Shown here: positions 10,351 through 19,918 of the stretch, one piece after another
Layout: each line of letters begins with the position of its first letter
How positions within the stretch are numbered: the first letter of the stretch is position 1
From: an uncultured Ruminococcus sp.
GTDB lineage: Bacteria; Bacillota; Clostridia; Oscillospirales; Ruminococcaceae
DNA: 64,000 bases
Assembly (NCBI GenBank): GCA_947627625.1
Contig: CANQWR010000001.1
Coordinates: 124,001-188,000, forward strand
Reading direction: 5' to 3'
Translations under genes and position numbers: made by a program
Notes under the pieces: model-generated
Told to the model about the DNA's origin: nothing
Seen by the model: only the letters and a program-made list of their open reading frames with translations
The model's database searches: none

Positions 10351-10490
10351 TTGGGTTCACCTTCCTTACATACTCATATTGATATTTACAATATTTACAA
10401 ATGAGATAACCTCAGCGGTATTCTGTTTTTGGTGTGAGAAACCAGTCCGCAGAGCGTAATGCTCCGACAGACCGGTTTTGAGATTGTCTT

Positions 10491-11576
10491 TCAGAATTTT
10501 ACGGGGTTTGCAGACAGATATTTCTTTACCATCAAAGCTATCTTGAAAATAATTGCGTGGTCAAACTCACGCAGGTCAAGCCCCGTGAGTTTCTTTATCT
10601 TTTCGAGTCTGTACACAAGAGTATTTCTGTGTACAAATAATTTTCTTGAAGTCTCCGACACGTTCAGGTTGTTCTCAAAGAACTTCTGTATAGTGAACAG
10701 AGTTTCGTGGTCAAGGGAGTCTATACTTCCGACTTTGAAGACCTCGTGCAGGAAAGTGTCACAGAGGGTAGTCGGCAGGTGGTAGATAAGTCTTGCTATA
10801 CCGAGATTGTCATAGCTTATTATGACTTTGTCCGTATCGAAAACTTTTCCGACTTCAAGAGCCATCTGAGCCTCTTTGAAAGAGCGTGCAAGCTCCTTGA
10901 CACCGACAACGGGCGTTCCTATACCGACGTTCACCCTTGTGTAGAACTCACTGCTCAGAGTGTCAGCTATAGAACGTGCAAGCTTTTCAAGGTCCTTTGA
11001 ATCGACAGTGCTTTTCAGCTCCTTTACGAGAACAATGTCCATCTCCGTTATGTTGAAAACAAAGTCCTTGTTCTTGTCGGGGAAGAGGTTCTGGATAACG
11101 TCATATGCGGATATGTCGTTTGCGGACACTATCCTTATCAGGAAAACAGCACGGCTTATTTCGGCATTGAAATGGAGTTCCCTTGCCTTTATGACTATAT
11201 CTCCGGGGAGAATGTTGTCAAGAATGACATTCTTGATAAAGTTGTTGCGGTCGTACTTTTCATCATAATACTGCTTGATATTTGAGAGAGTTATGGCGAG
11301 GATACTTGCATACTTTGCGGCAGCATCGTCCACTCCCTCCACAAATACGGCATAGTCGGGCTTTACTCTTGAGCCGAAAGGCTTGTAGGTGAAGCCGTCC
11401 CTTATAAATATGTCGTGTGAGTCGCTCAAATCGAGCGAGACAAACTCGTTTGTTGTACCGACTCTTGTGAGGTCACTGCACGCAATTATGTTTGCAGTTT
11501 CGTCAACAACGCCGATAGTTGCGTCAATTGTATCACGCATCTGATGAACTAAACCCTGAAATAATCTGTTGGACAT
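10491..11576 (-). CDS. CdaR/PucR-family transcriptional regulator
   Basis: N-terminal sugar diacid recognition-like domain; C-terminal HTH FFENNLNVSETSRKLFVHRNTLVYRLEKIKKLTGLDLREFDHAI. Confidence 0.88.
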   Translation of the reverse strand: MSNRLFQGLVHQMRDTIDATIGVVDETANIIACSDLTRVGTTNEFVSLDLSDSHDIFIRDGFTYKPFGSRVKPDYAVFVEGVDDAAAKYASILAITLSNIKQYYDEKYDRNNFIKNVILDNILPGDIVIKARELHFNAEISRAVFLIRIVSANDISAYDVIQNLFPDKNKDFVFNITEMDIVLVKELKSTVDSKDLEKLARSIADTLSSEFYTRVNVGIGTPVVGVKELARSFKEAQMALEVGKVFDTDKVIISYDNLGIARLIYHLPTTLCDTFLHEVFKVGSIDSLDHETLFTIQKFFENNLNVSETSRKLFVHRNTLVYRLEKIKKLTGLDLREFDHAIIFKIALMVKKYLSANPVKF

Positions 11577-11898
11577 AAATACAACCCTTCTCTTAAAGTT
11601 TTAATATTTTGAGATATTTTTATAAATAATAAATAAATTTTATAAAAATTTATAAATTATAAAAATATATATTCTCAGGATCTCAAAGAGAATCACAGCA
11701 GGGCAAGAGAAAAAATCCCCTGCATTTATTACAGATTGTAACATATAATTATGAACATATTATGAATAAACTGTTAATTTTCTTTGAAGTTCCCGAAAAT
11801 TTACTATATTTTAGTGTTTATAATTGTCTGAATCGACTAAATTCTCAATTCAGATTGTAACCATTCAGTAATTTACTCTTAATCAGCTCTTAAAAAAC

Positions 11899-13659
11899 TC
11901 ACATTTTTTCGGGCTGTTCTATTTTGAGGACAGTGAGAACGTTCCGCATTACCTGTCTCACAGCCACACACAGGAGTATCCTTGCGTTCCTGAGTTCGGC
12001 GGACTCTGCGTTTCTGACGTTGCAGGAGTCGTAGAACTTGTGGAAAAGGCTTGCAAGTTCGACAGCGTATTTCGTCATTCTGGACGGATCATAGTTTTCC
12101 GCTGACAAATCTGTTTCGTGTGGCAGGGAGGCTATATGGCGTATCAGCTCGATTTCCTTGGTGTCACATAGGAGCGAAAAATCTGCACTTTCGGGAATCT
12201 CCACGCCGTCCGATTTGAGAGTGGCGAGCAGACTGCAAATTCTTGCGTGGGCGTACTGGACATAGTAGACGGGATTTTGTGAGGACTTCTCAACGGCGAG
12301 GTCAAGGTCAAACTCAAACTGTGAATTTGCCTCACGGAGATTGAAATAGAATCTTGCAGCGTCCACGGGTATTTCGTCGAGGAGAGTGACAAGAGTGATA
12401 GCTTTTCCGCTTCTCTTGGAGAGTTTCACGGTCTCACCGCCACGCACAAGTCTGACCATCTGCATAAGGACAGCATCGAGTTTCCCCGAATCCACACCGA
12501 GAGCGTCAAGGCAGGCTTTCAGTCTGGGAACATAGCCGTGGTGGTCCGCACCGAGAATATTGACAGCCCTGTCAAAATTTCTTGTGACGAGTTTGTCGCA
12601 GTGGTACGCAATATCGGGCACTATATATGTGTAAAGACCGTTGCTTCTTTTGAGGACAAAATCTTTGTCGAGACCGTAGTCCGTACCCCTGAACCATACA
12701 GCACCGTCCAGTTCATAAGCTTTGCCGTTTTCGAGTAATTTGTTTACAATTTCGGCAGTCTGATTTTTTTCGTGTATGGTACTCTCCCTGAACCAGTTGT
12801 CATAGACTATTCTGTATTTTTTCAAATCACGCTCAAGACCTGCAATATTTATCGGAAGAGCGTAGTCAACGAGAGCATTTTTTCTGTCCTGTTCGGGGAG
12901 ACTTGCGAGTGAATCGCCGTTTATTCTGTAGTAGTTGAGAGCGTGTTCTATAATGTCAGTTCCGAGGTAGACATCGTCGGGCATTGCGAACTTACCGCCC
13001 TCTGCACTTTGATTATATATCTCCGCACATATTTTTTCTATGTTTTCGGGGAACTTTTCAAGGACTTCCTGACCGTCGGGGGAGCATATCTGCATATATC
13101 TCAGAGAGAGGGATTTGCCGAATTTTTCAATCTGATTGCCCGCATCGTTGACATAAAACTCACGCTCAACGTAGTAGCCTGCTCTTTGGAGGACACTTGC
13201 GAGACAGTCACCTATCGCACCGCCCCTTGCGTTTCCGATGTGCATAGGACCTGTAGGGTTCGCAGAGACAAATTCAACGAGAATCCTCTTTCCCGCACCC
13301 GTGTCTGTACTGCCGTAATCGTCGCCCTCTTGGAGTACACTCTCAATGACTTTTGAAAACCAGTCCTTGCTTAGAAAGAAGTTCATAAATCCCGCACCCG
13401 CAGTCTCAAATCTCTCAAAGACCGAATTTTCAAGATTTATTTTTTCCGCAATCATACCTGCTATTTTAATGGGTGCATTTCTGAAAGTCCTTGCCGAGAC
13501 CATAGCTATATTTGAGGCGAAGTCGCCGTGTGACTTGTCCGCAGGTATCTCAATGGAGTAGTCGGGAATTTGGGTAACTCCCTGTGGAAGAATCTGTGAG
13601 ACCGCACCGTCTATTATTTTTTTAAGTTGGTCTGAGGCGTATTTTATCATATCCGACAT
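11899..13659 (-). CDS. argS: Arginyl-tRNA synthetase
   Basis: FVSANPTGPMHIGNARGGAIGD, MVRLVRGGETVKLSKRSG, C-terminal DALR anticodon-binding domain. Confidence 0.97.
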   Translation of the reverse strand: MSDMIKYASDQLKKIIDGAVSQILPQGVTQIPDYSIEIPADKSHGDFASNIAMVSARTFRNAPIKIAGMIAEKINLENSVFERFETAGAGFMNFFLSKDWFSKVIESVLQEGDDYGSTDTGAGKRILVEFVSANPTGPMHIGNARGGAIGDCLASVLQRAGYYVEREFYVNDAGNQIEKFGKSLSLRYMQICSPDGQEVLEKFPENIEKICAEIYNQSAEGGKFAMPDDVYLGTDIIEHALNYYRINGDSLASLPEQDRKNALVDYALPINIAGLERDLKKYRIVYDNWFRESTIHEKNQTAEIVNKLLENGKAYELDGAVWFRGTDYGLDKDFVLKRSNGLYTYIVPDIAYHCDKLVTRNFDRAVNILGADHHGYVPRLKACLDALGVDSGKLDAVLMQMVRLVRGGETVKLSKRSGKAITLVTLLDEIPVDAARFYFNLREANSQFEFDLDLAVEKSSQNPVYYVQYAHARICSLLATLKSDGVEIPESADFSLLCDTKEIELIRHIASLPHETDLSAENYDPSRMTKYAVELASLFHKFYDSCNVRNAESAELRNARILLCVAVRQVMRNVLTVLKIEQPEKM

Positions 13660-13662
13660 AGT

Positions 13663-14109
13663 TCAATTTTTTCCTTTCGGGGTTTTATTTTTATCTCTCA
13701 TTACGGTTATTATAATCTCGTTGTCGGAGAGATACGAGGCGTTTACATCGAGACTGTATTTCATGTAGAGTCTGCCGTTGCTGTTCAGAGTATTTTTGAT
13801 TACCTGAGTTGACACACCGAGCTGAAATGTCCCGAACGGCGTGTCATATTGACAGTAGTGCTTTTTGCCTGTTTCAAGTACGAGTACCGAACCTGCATAG
13901 CCGTCTCTCACAACGGACGCAGACCGACAGCCGTCTGCCGTCACTGTAGTTATACAGCCCTCAAAGCCCGTAGTCTCCGTATCCTCATATGAAATTTCGT
14001 AGCGGTTGTTTCTTGACGAAACGTGAGCTTTTGTCACAAGCTCCGTCCTGTTCTCACCGCTTTCGTCATTTATAACGCTTATGAGAGACACTGTTGCGTT
14101 TGTCTTCAA
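13663..14109 (-). CDS. DUF1934 family beta-barrel protein (YwiB-like)
   Basis: YEISYEDTETTGFEGCITTVTADGC...YDTPFGTFQLGVSTQVIKNTLNSNGRLYMKYSLDVN; upstream of argS. Confidence 0.82.
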   Translation of the reverse strand: MKTNATVSLISVINDESGENRTELVTKAHVSSRNNRYEISYEDTETTGFEGCITTVTADGCRSASVVRDGYAGSVLVLETGKKHYCQYDTPFGTFQLGVSTQVIKNTLNSNGRLYMKYSLDVNASYLSDNEIIITVMRDKNKTPKGKN

Positions 14110-14152
14110 AAATTATCCCTCCTGTTTCTGTAATGAGAATTTTTTCACGGGT

Positions 14153-15220
14153 TCAGTACGTTCTCTCCGAATTTTCGATAGCCTGCTGTAAAAGACGGTC
14201 TGTGAGTTCGGGGAGAGGAGTACCCGAAAAGTCCATAAGTTTCGGGAATATACTTGTCTGTCTGAGACCTGTGGCGGTTATTATCTTGTTCAGGAGGAGT
14301 TCCCCGTCAGCCGTGAGGAAAAACTCAACTCTTGCCATACCCTTACAGCCGAGGGCTTTGAACGCATTGACGGCGGTCTCCCTTATTTTTTCCCGCAAAT
14401 TTTCGGGAATATCCGCAGGTATGATTATATTCTTGCCGTTTCCCGCCTTTGTCGGATCGTACTCCATATCTGGAAATGAAATCTCCCCCACGCAAGAAGC
14501 TTCGGGATTTTCGTAGCCTGTGACGGCAACTTCAAGTTTCCTGCCCGATATGTACTTCTCCACGATAACTTTGTTGTCGTTTGAAAAAGCCATTTTTACG
14601 GCTTTGAGCATTTCGTCACTGCTTTTTACAATATTGCTCCCGATGTTACTGCCGCTGTTTGCAGGTTTGACTATCAGAGGAAATCCGAGCTGATTTGAAA
14701 TCTCTTTGCACTTTTCGTCAAGAAAATTTATCTCCCTTTGCGTTATGAGTTTCCACTTTGCGGTTTTTATGCCGTAGTCGTCAAGAACCATGTGGGTGTG
14801 CGACTTGTCCGTACACGATGCCGACGCAAGAAGTCCACAGCCGACATAGGGTATTCCCGACATATCAAGCAAGCCCTGAAGAGAGCCGTCCGCACCGAAT
14901 TTTCCCTGAAGTACGGGGAAAACGACATCTATTTTTCTGATGGAAACTTCCTTGTCCTCAATAATTATTATACCCCTGTGAATGGGGTCGGGCGAGAGGA
15001 CAGCGGAGACACAGTCGGGATTCTGTTCCCACCGACCGTTTATAATTTCGTCCGTGTCACCCGGAAAATAAAGCCACCTGCCTTTTTTAGTTATGCCTAT
15101 GCACACAATGTCATATGAAGATTTCGGAATGCTGTTTATGACCGAGACGGCGGTCGCACAGGAGAGATTGTGTTCATTTGATACACCGCCGAATATCACA
15201 GCAACTTTTGTTTTAGCCAT
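14153..15220 (-). CDS. ddl: D-alanine--D-alanine ligase
   Basis: VAVIFGGVSNEHNLSC, VFPVLQGKFGADGSLQGLLDMSGIPYVGCG, C-terminal ATP-grasp. True start MAKTKVAV; the track ORF runs upstream into a G/C repeat. Confidence 0.93.
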   Translation of the reverse strand: MAKTKVAVIFGGVSNEHNLSCATAVSVINSIPKSSYDIVCIGITKKGRWLYFPGDTDEIINGRWEQNPDCVSAVLSPDPIHRGIIIIEDKEVSIRKIDVVFPVLQGKFGADGSLQGLLDMSGIPYVGCGLLASASCTDKSHTHMVLDDYGIKTAKWKLITQREINFLDEKCKEISNQLGFPLIVKPANSGSNIGSNIVKSSDEMLKAVKMAFSNDNKVIVEKYISGRKLEVAVTGYENPEASCVGEISFPDMEYDPTKAGNGKNIIIPADIPENLREKIRETAVNAFKALGCKGMARVEFFLTADGELLLNKIITATGLRQTSIFPKLMDFSGTPLPELTDRLLQQAIENSERTY

Positions 15221-15281
15221 AGTTTTCTCCTCTCTTGATTTTTTATCATAAACCGGGGGTTTTGTGGGGAGCTCTGCTTTG

Positions 15282-15357
15282 TGGGGGGCTCTGCCCCCCA
15301 CACCCCCTGCCAAAGGGGGAAACCCCCTTTGGAAACCCGTGATTAAACATTTTTAGT
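15282..15357. repeat. G/C-run hairpin unit, type B copy 1
   Basis: TGGGGGGCTCTGCCCCCCA...CAAAGGGGGAAACCCCCTTTGGAAACCCGTGATTAAACATTTTTAG; near-identical to 15504-15578. Confidence 0.85.
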
Positions 15358-15374
15358 TTTCCCGCTATTTGAGT

Positions 15375-15495
15375 AACAGTAGAACTTGCCTAAGCCCATC
15401 ATGGGGGGTTCGGGGGGATGCTTCCCCCCGACGGGGGTTTGGGGGCTGAACCCCCAATGGGGGTTCAGGGGGGCAGAGTCCCCTGCCCCTTATCG
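15375..15495. repeat. G/C-run hairpin element, type A copy 1
   Basis: AACAGTAGAACTTGCC...ATCATGGGGGGTTCGGGGGGATGCTTCCCCCCGACGGGGGTTTGGGGGCTGAACCCCCAATGGGGGTTCAGGGGGGCAG. Confidence 0.85.
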
Positions 15496-15503
15496 TTGCT
15501 TTG

Positions 15504-15578
15504 TGGGGGGCGTTGCCCCCCAAGCCCCCTACCAAAGGGGGAAACCCCCTTTGGAAACCCGTAATTAGATATTTTTAG
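15504..15578. repeat. G/C-run hairpin unit, type B copy 2
   Basis: TGGGGGGCGTTGCCCCCCA...CAAAGGGGGAAACCCCCTTTGGAAACCCGTAATTAGATATTTTTAG. Confidence 0.85.
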
Positions 15579-15641
15579 TCTTGCTATTATTCAAGTTTTT
15601 GTTTAATCGTGGGGGGAGGTTTACATTTCTGCGGATTCCTA

Positions 15642-15815
15642 AAATTGAAACAATAGAACTATTATGGGGGTTCGGGGCGGGGTATGGGGTGTCCCCATTT
15701 TCAAATCACCCCCCGACGGGGGTTTGGGGGCAGAGCCCCCAATGGGGGTTCAGGGGGCAAAGCCCCCTGCCTCTTAGACTTAAATGGGGGGGTTGGGGGC
15801 AGAGCCCCCAACAGC
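15642..15815. repeat. G/C-run hairpin element, type A copy 2, plus extra TTGGGGGCAGAGCCCCCAA hairpin
   Basis: AAATTGAAACAATAGAACTATTATGGGGGTTCGGGGCGG...TTTGGGGGCAGAGCCCCCAATGGGGGTTCAGGGGGCAAAGCCCCCTGCC. Confidence 0.85.
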
Positions 15816-16121
15816 CCGCAAGTCAAAAAAATCTCCAAAAAAATATAATTTTAAGAAAATTATTTTCTGGAGTTCGTGGACAAAGCCCCCAATAGCCCAC
15901 AAATCAATGTTCCGTGAAATTTATAGTCATATTCGAGTATCAATATATTCTATCACATTTCACAAAAAACTTCAAGTATTTTCTGCAAAAATGAAAAATT
16001 TTTGCAAATCAATCACAATCTTCACAATAACGGGTTGCAATATTTGTGCATATTGACGACAAGTTTTCAACATACACAATCGACAGCAAGAATTTTATTT
16101 GTTCATAATGACGAAAATATA

Positions 16122-16150
16122 TTGACTTTCGGGAAACTATGGTGTATAAT
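16122..16150 (+). promoter_or_regulatory. Vegetative promoter upstream of smpB
   Basis: TTGACT - 17 nt - TATAAT, 40 nt upstream of the smpB ATG. Confidence 0.8.
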
Positions 16151-16189
16151 AAATATCAGATCAGAAATAAAGCAGGAGATGAGAGCTAT

Positions 16190-16654
16190 ATGCGTTCAAA
16201 GGGTACAAAGACTATCACCGAAAACAGAAAGGCGAGACACGAGTATTTTATACTTGAATCTTATGAGGCGGGAATAGAACTTGTCGGCACGGAGGTCAAG
16301 TCCATAAGACAGGGTAGTGTGAACCTCAAAGACAGCTGGTGCGGAATCGAAAACGGCGAGATTTTTGTCAAGGGTATGCACATATCGCCGTACGAAAAGG
16401 GGAACATATTCAACCGTGACCCCCTCAGACCGAGGAAGTTGCTAATGCACAAGAGAGAGATAAACAAGTTATATGGCACTCTCAAGCAGGACGGTCTGTC
16501 GCTCATTCCGCTCAGCTTGTATTTTAAGGACTCAAAAGTAAAAGTACAGCTCGGTCTTTGCAAGGGAAAGAAACTCTACGACAAGAGAGCAGATATGGCA
16601 AGGCGTGACGCAAAGAGGGAGATAGACAGAAATCTCAAAATAAAAAATCAGTAA
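16190..16654 (+). CDS. smpB: SsrA-binding protein
   Basis: [40 protein letters not shown]...[24 protein letters not shown]. Confidence 0.96.
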   Translation: MRSKGTKTITENRKARHEYFILESYEAGIELVGTEVKSIRQGSVNLKDSWCGIENGEIFVKGMHISPYEKGNIFNRDPLRPRKLLMHKREINKLYGTLKQDGLSLIPLSLYFKDSKVKVQLGLCKGKKLYDKRADMARRDAKREIDRNLKIKNQ

Positions 16655-16673
16655 ATATTATTATATTATATTG

Positions 16674-16708
16674 AACGGTGTGACGGTACGGTCACGCCGT
16701 TTTTTTGT
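16674..16708 (+). terminator. Terminator of smpB
   Basis: AACGGTGTGAC-loop-GTCACGCCGTT followed by T7. Confidence 0.85.
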
Positions 16709-16798
16709 AATAATCATGTGTGCGGAGGAATATAATCAAACAGTACGGGGGAGAAAAATTTTTTACCCCTCAATGCGATTTCGGGAGGTTTTTTGAAT

Positions 16799-17710
16799 AT
16801 GGATATTGAAAAATACAAAAGAGAGATGATGAAACTCTACAGCAGGCGAAAACCGGAGGAAATTTCACAGCAGGAGAACGTCAATGCGGAAAGTGTTCAG
16901 GTGAACGGAGATATTAAAAGTCAAGGGGAGAATGTCAATAAATCGGGAGTGCAGGAGCAGAAACAGGAACAGCCTTTGCGGGAGAGTGTTCAGGTGAACG
17001 GAGAAATTAAAAATCGTGAGGAGACTTTTGACAAATCTGAAATTCAGGGACAGAAGCAGGAACAGCCTTTGCGGGAGAATGTCAAGACGGAGAATGTACG
17101 GGCAGACGGAGATATTAAAAGTCAAGAGGAGACTTTTGACAAATCTGAAATTCAGGGACAGGAGCAGGAACAGCCTTTGCAGGAAAATTTCGGTTCGGAG
17201 ACAGTCGATTACAGCGAACGCTATCCCGATATTGATTTTTCGGAACTGGAGAGCGATTTGGGGACACTCCCGTCAGAGGAGACAAACAATCCCCCCGAAT
17301 ATATTTCGGAGGAGAGTCTCGGAAGTGCCACGGGTTACATAATAGTGAACGCAAGGGCGGGTGACGAGTCCACAGCGGTAGTGGGTGCAGTGGTACTTGT
17401 CACGGCGATAGTGGACGGCAACAGAATGATACTTGCAAGCGGTGTCACGGACGAGAACGGCACAACCCCGAAATTCAGTCTGCCCGCCCCCGAGTACAGC
17501 CTTTCACAGAGACCGTCTCCGTCGTCAAGACCGTACAATCTATTTGACGTTTCGGTGACTGCAAAGGGTTATTTCAATGCGAGGAGTGTGGACGTACCCG
17601 TCTTTGCGGACACGGTCTCAATACAGAATTTCAGCATGATACCCGTGCCGTTTATGATGAAGTCAAATGACGAGACTGTGACGTATTTCAATCAGGAGCC
17701 TTTTGCCTGA
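16799..17710 (+). CDS. Uncharacterised protein: three tandem ~31-36-aa Gln/Glu-rich repeats plus C-terminal carboxypeptidase-regulatory-like beta domain
   Basis: Repeats end KQEQPLRE / KQEQPLRE / QEQEQPLQE; C-term GYIIVNARAGDESTAVVGAVVLVTAIVDGNR...VTAKGYFNARSVDVPVFADTV. RBS GGGAGG; no signal peptide. Confidence 0.8.
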   Translation: MDIEKYKREMMKLYSRRKPEEISQQENVNAESVQVNGDIKSQGENVNKSGVQEQKQEQPLRESVQVNGEIKNREETFDKSEIQGQKQEQPLRENVKTENVRADGDIKSQEETFDKSEIQGQEQEQPLQENFGSETVDYSERYPDIDFSELESDLGTLPSEETNNPPEYISEESLGSATGYIIVNARAGDESTAVVGAVVLVTAIVDGNRMILASGVTDENGTTPKFSLPAPEYSLSQRPSPSSRPYNLFDVSVTAKGYFNARSVDVPVFADTVSIQNFSMIPVPFMMKSNDETVTYFNQEPFA

Positions 17711-17764
17711 ACAGTTTTTCGGGAATTTTTTTAATTTTCAAAAAAAAACAGAGAGGAGAATTTT

Positions 17765-19156
17765 ATGCTGACAGGTACGCCATATATCCCCGAGACAATA
17801 ACCGTACACCTTGGAAGTCCCGATTCGGACGCTCCCAATGTGACGGTGGACTTCAATTCATATATAAAAAATGTGGCATCGAGCGAGATATTCCCGACGT
17901 GGCCCGAAAACGCTCTGAGAGCCAATATATACGCAATAGTCAGTTTTGCACTGAACAGGATATACACGGAGTGGTACAGGTCGAGGGGATACGATTTTGA
18001 CATAACGTCAGTCACGCAGTATGACCAGAAGTTCATAAACGGCAGGGAGTACTTCCAGAATATCAGCTATCTTGTTGACGAACTTTTCAACGACTATGTA
18101 CGCCGTCAGGGGAGTGTCGAACCGCTTTTCACGTCATTTTGCAACGGCACGACTGTCACCTGTGACGGTCTTTCACAGTGGGGAACTGTTGACCTTGCAA
18201 ATCAAGGTCTCACGCCTTACGAGATACTCCAATATTATTACGGAAAGGATATAGATATAGTGAAAGATGCACCCGTCAGAACAGCTCTGCCGTCCTATCC
18301 CGATATACCTCTTGAACTCGGAGCAGTCGGAAATGATGTCAGGTCACTTCAGATATATCTGAACAGAATATCGGGAAACTATCCTGCAATACCCAAAATT
18401 CCCTCTGCGGACGGAGTTTTCGATTCGGCTACGGAGGAGGCGGTGCGGACTTTCCAGAGCGTTTTCGGACTTGAGCCGACGGGAGTAGTTGACGAGGCTA
18501 CATGGTACAGGATAGCATATATTTACACAAGTGTCAAGAGGATAGCGGAACTCGATTCGGAGGGAGTGAGATTTGAGGAGATAACGCCTGTCTTTGCGGA
18601 GGATTTGAGTATAGGAATGCAGGGGATAGAAGTCAGCGGAGTGCAGTATTATCTTGCGGTCATAGGGGCTTACTATGAAGCGGTTGAGCCTGTGGAGATA
18701 ACCGGATATTTTGGAGAGCAGACCGAAAATTCGGTCAAGTCATTCCAGAGGGTTTTCGGACTTCCCCAGACGGGAATTGTAGACCGTGCAACAAGAAACG
18801 ATTTGTACAGGGCGTACAGGGGCATTGCAGACACTATTAAACCCGAGTACACGGCAGTTGCGATATATCCGGGAATAGTCCTGAAAGAGGGCGATTCGGG
18901 GGAGTCTGTCAGAATAATTCAGGAGTATCTCAGTCTGATTCACAACACTTACAGCAATATTCCCGCCGTAAACAACACGGGCTATTTCGGTCCTCTGACA
19001 AGGCAGGCTGTCACGGAATTTCAGAAACAGTTCGGGATAAACCCCACAGGGCTTGTCGGGGCGGTGACATGGGATAAGATCGCAGAAGTTTACTCAGATT
19101 TGAAATTCGGCTTTGACAAGAGACCTTACCAGAACCCCGGTTACACGATTACCTGA
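17765..19156 (+). CDS. SpoIID-like domain protein with three peptidoglycan-binding (PG_binding_1-like) repeats
   Basis: N-term YIKNVASSEIFPTWPENALRANIYAIVSFALNRIYTEWYRSRGYDFDIT...CDGLSQWGTVDLANQGLTPYEILQYYYG; repeats GVFDSATEEAVRTFQSVFGLEPTGVVDEATW, GYFGEQTENSVKSFQRVFGLPQTGIVDRATR, GYFGPLTRQAVTEFQKQFGINPTGLVGAVTW. Confidence 0.85.
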   Translation: MLTGTPYIPETITVHLGSPDSDAPNVTVDFNSYIKNVASSEIFPTWPENALRANIYAIVSFALNRIYTEWYRSRGYDFDITSVTQYDQKFINGREYFQNISYLVDELFNDYVRRQGSVEPLFTSFCNGTTVTCDGLSQWGTVDLANQGLTPYEILQYYYGKDIDIVKDAPVRTALPSYPDIPLELGAVGNDVRSLQIYLNRISGNYPAIPKIPSADGVFDSATEEAVRTFQSVFGLEPTGVVDEATWYRIAYIYTSVKRIAELDSEGVRFEEITPVFAEDLSIGMQGIEVSGVQYYLAVIGAYYEAVEPVEITGYFGEQTENSVKSFQRVFGLPQTGIVDRATRNDLYRAYRGIADTIKPEYTAVAIYPGIVLKEGDSGESVRIIQEYLSLIHNTYSNIPAVNNTGYFGPLTRQAVTEFQKQFGINPTGLVGAVTWDKIAEVYSDLKFGFDKRPYQNPGYTIT

Positions 19157-19185
19157 AAAAACAGCAAAAGGGAGAGTGATTTTTT

Positions 19186-19710
19186 ATGCCTTACAGCGAC
19201 ATTCAGAGGAGACAGCATATTTTTGAGTTACAGACCTATCTGCACGCTATATCTTTGATGGACAATAAAATACCGCTTGTCATTCCCGACGGCGTTTACG
19301 GACAGGAGACTTCAATAGCGGTTATGGCTTTTCAGCGTGAACACAGACTAAAAGACACCGGAAAAACAGACCCCGAAACTTGGGATATGATAGTAAAAGT
19401 GTACAGGAGTTACCTCGATGCGGAACCTATCGCCTATTCGGCTTTTCCGTCAGCAGGGTACACGGCGGTCACGGGCGACAGCGGACAGCTTGTTTATATA
19501 ATACAGGCTATGTTGCACAGTGTGGGAACTTGCTACGACAACACCCCCAATGTGACGGTCTGCGGAAATTTCAATGAAGTTACCTGTGAAGCGGTCAAAA
19601 GATTCCAGAAGTGGAGCGGTCTCCCCGAAAACGGCAAAGTTGACAGCGGAACGTGGAATATGCTTGTGCGTTGCTGTGAACACATAAATATGACGGTTTT
19701 CAGCGTGTGA
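19186..19710 (+). CDS. Peptidoglycan-binding domain protein (two PG_binding_1-like repeats)
   Basis: DGVYGQETSIAVMAFQREHRLKDTGKTDPETW and GNFNEVTCEAVKRFQKWSGLPENGKVDSGTW; directly downstream of the previous PG-binding gene. Confidence 0.85.
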   Translation: MPYSDIQRRQHIFELQTYLHAISLMDNKIPLVIPDGVYGQETSIAVMAFQREHRLKDTGKTDPETWDMIVKVYRSYLDAEPIAYSAFPSAGYTAVTGDSGQLVYIIQAMLHSVGTCYDNTPNVTVCGNFNEVTCEAVKRFQKWSGLPENGKVDSGTWNMLVRCCEHINMTVFSV

Positions 19711-19918
19711 GGGAAATTTTTTTACCTGCTATGACATATCGTCCGCATGATTTCAATATAAAAGCACAAAATATCAGTTTTTAAGCATTATATATCATTG
19801 CCAAAAATTATTTCATGATTTATAATAAATACTGTCAGAATAAACAGGCGGTGTACACAGGGTACACTGCAAAGCGTATCATTATATTTCATATTTTAAT
19901 TTTTTGGAGGGTAAAAAA

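Noticed and set aside
10430-10490. Hairpin downstream of the CdaR-like gene as a terminator
   Set aside because: Stem is imperfect with a long loop and only a weak T-rich tail; not called as a feature.
15282-15800. Possible CRISPR array because of repeated units
   Set aside because: Repeats are G/C-run hairpins with irregular spacing and no unique spacers; no cas genes nearby.
15386-15895. + strand ORFs with GGLGAEPPMGVQG-like peptides
   Set aside because: Translations of the G/C-run hairpin repeats; no RBS or conserved domain. Same applies to 27149-27544.
16655-16798. ssrA tmRNA next to smpB
   Set aside because: The interval holds only a terminator and the leader of the next gene; no tRNA-Ala-like ends or tag-peptide ORF.
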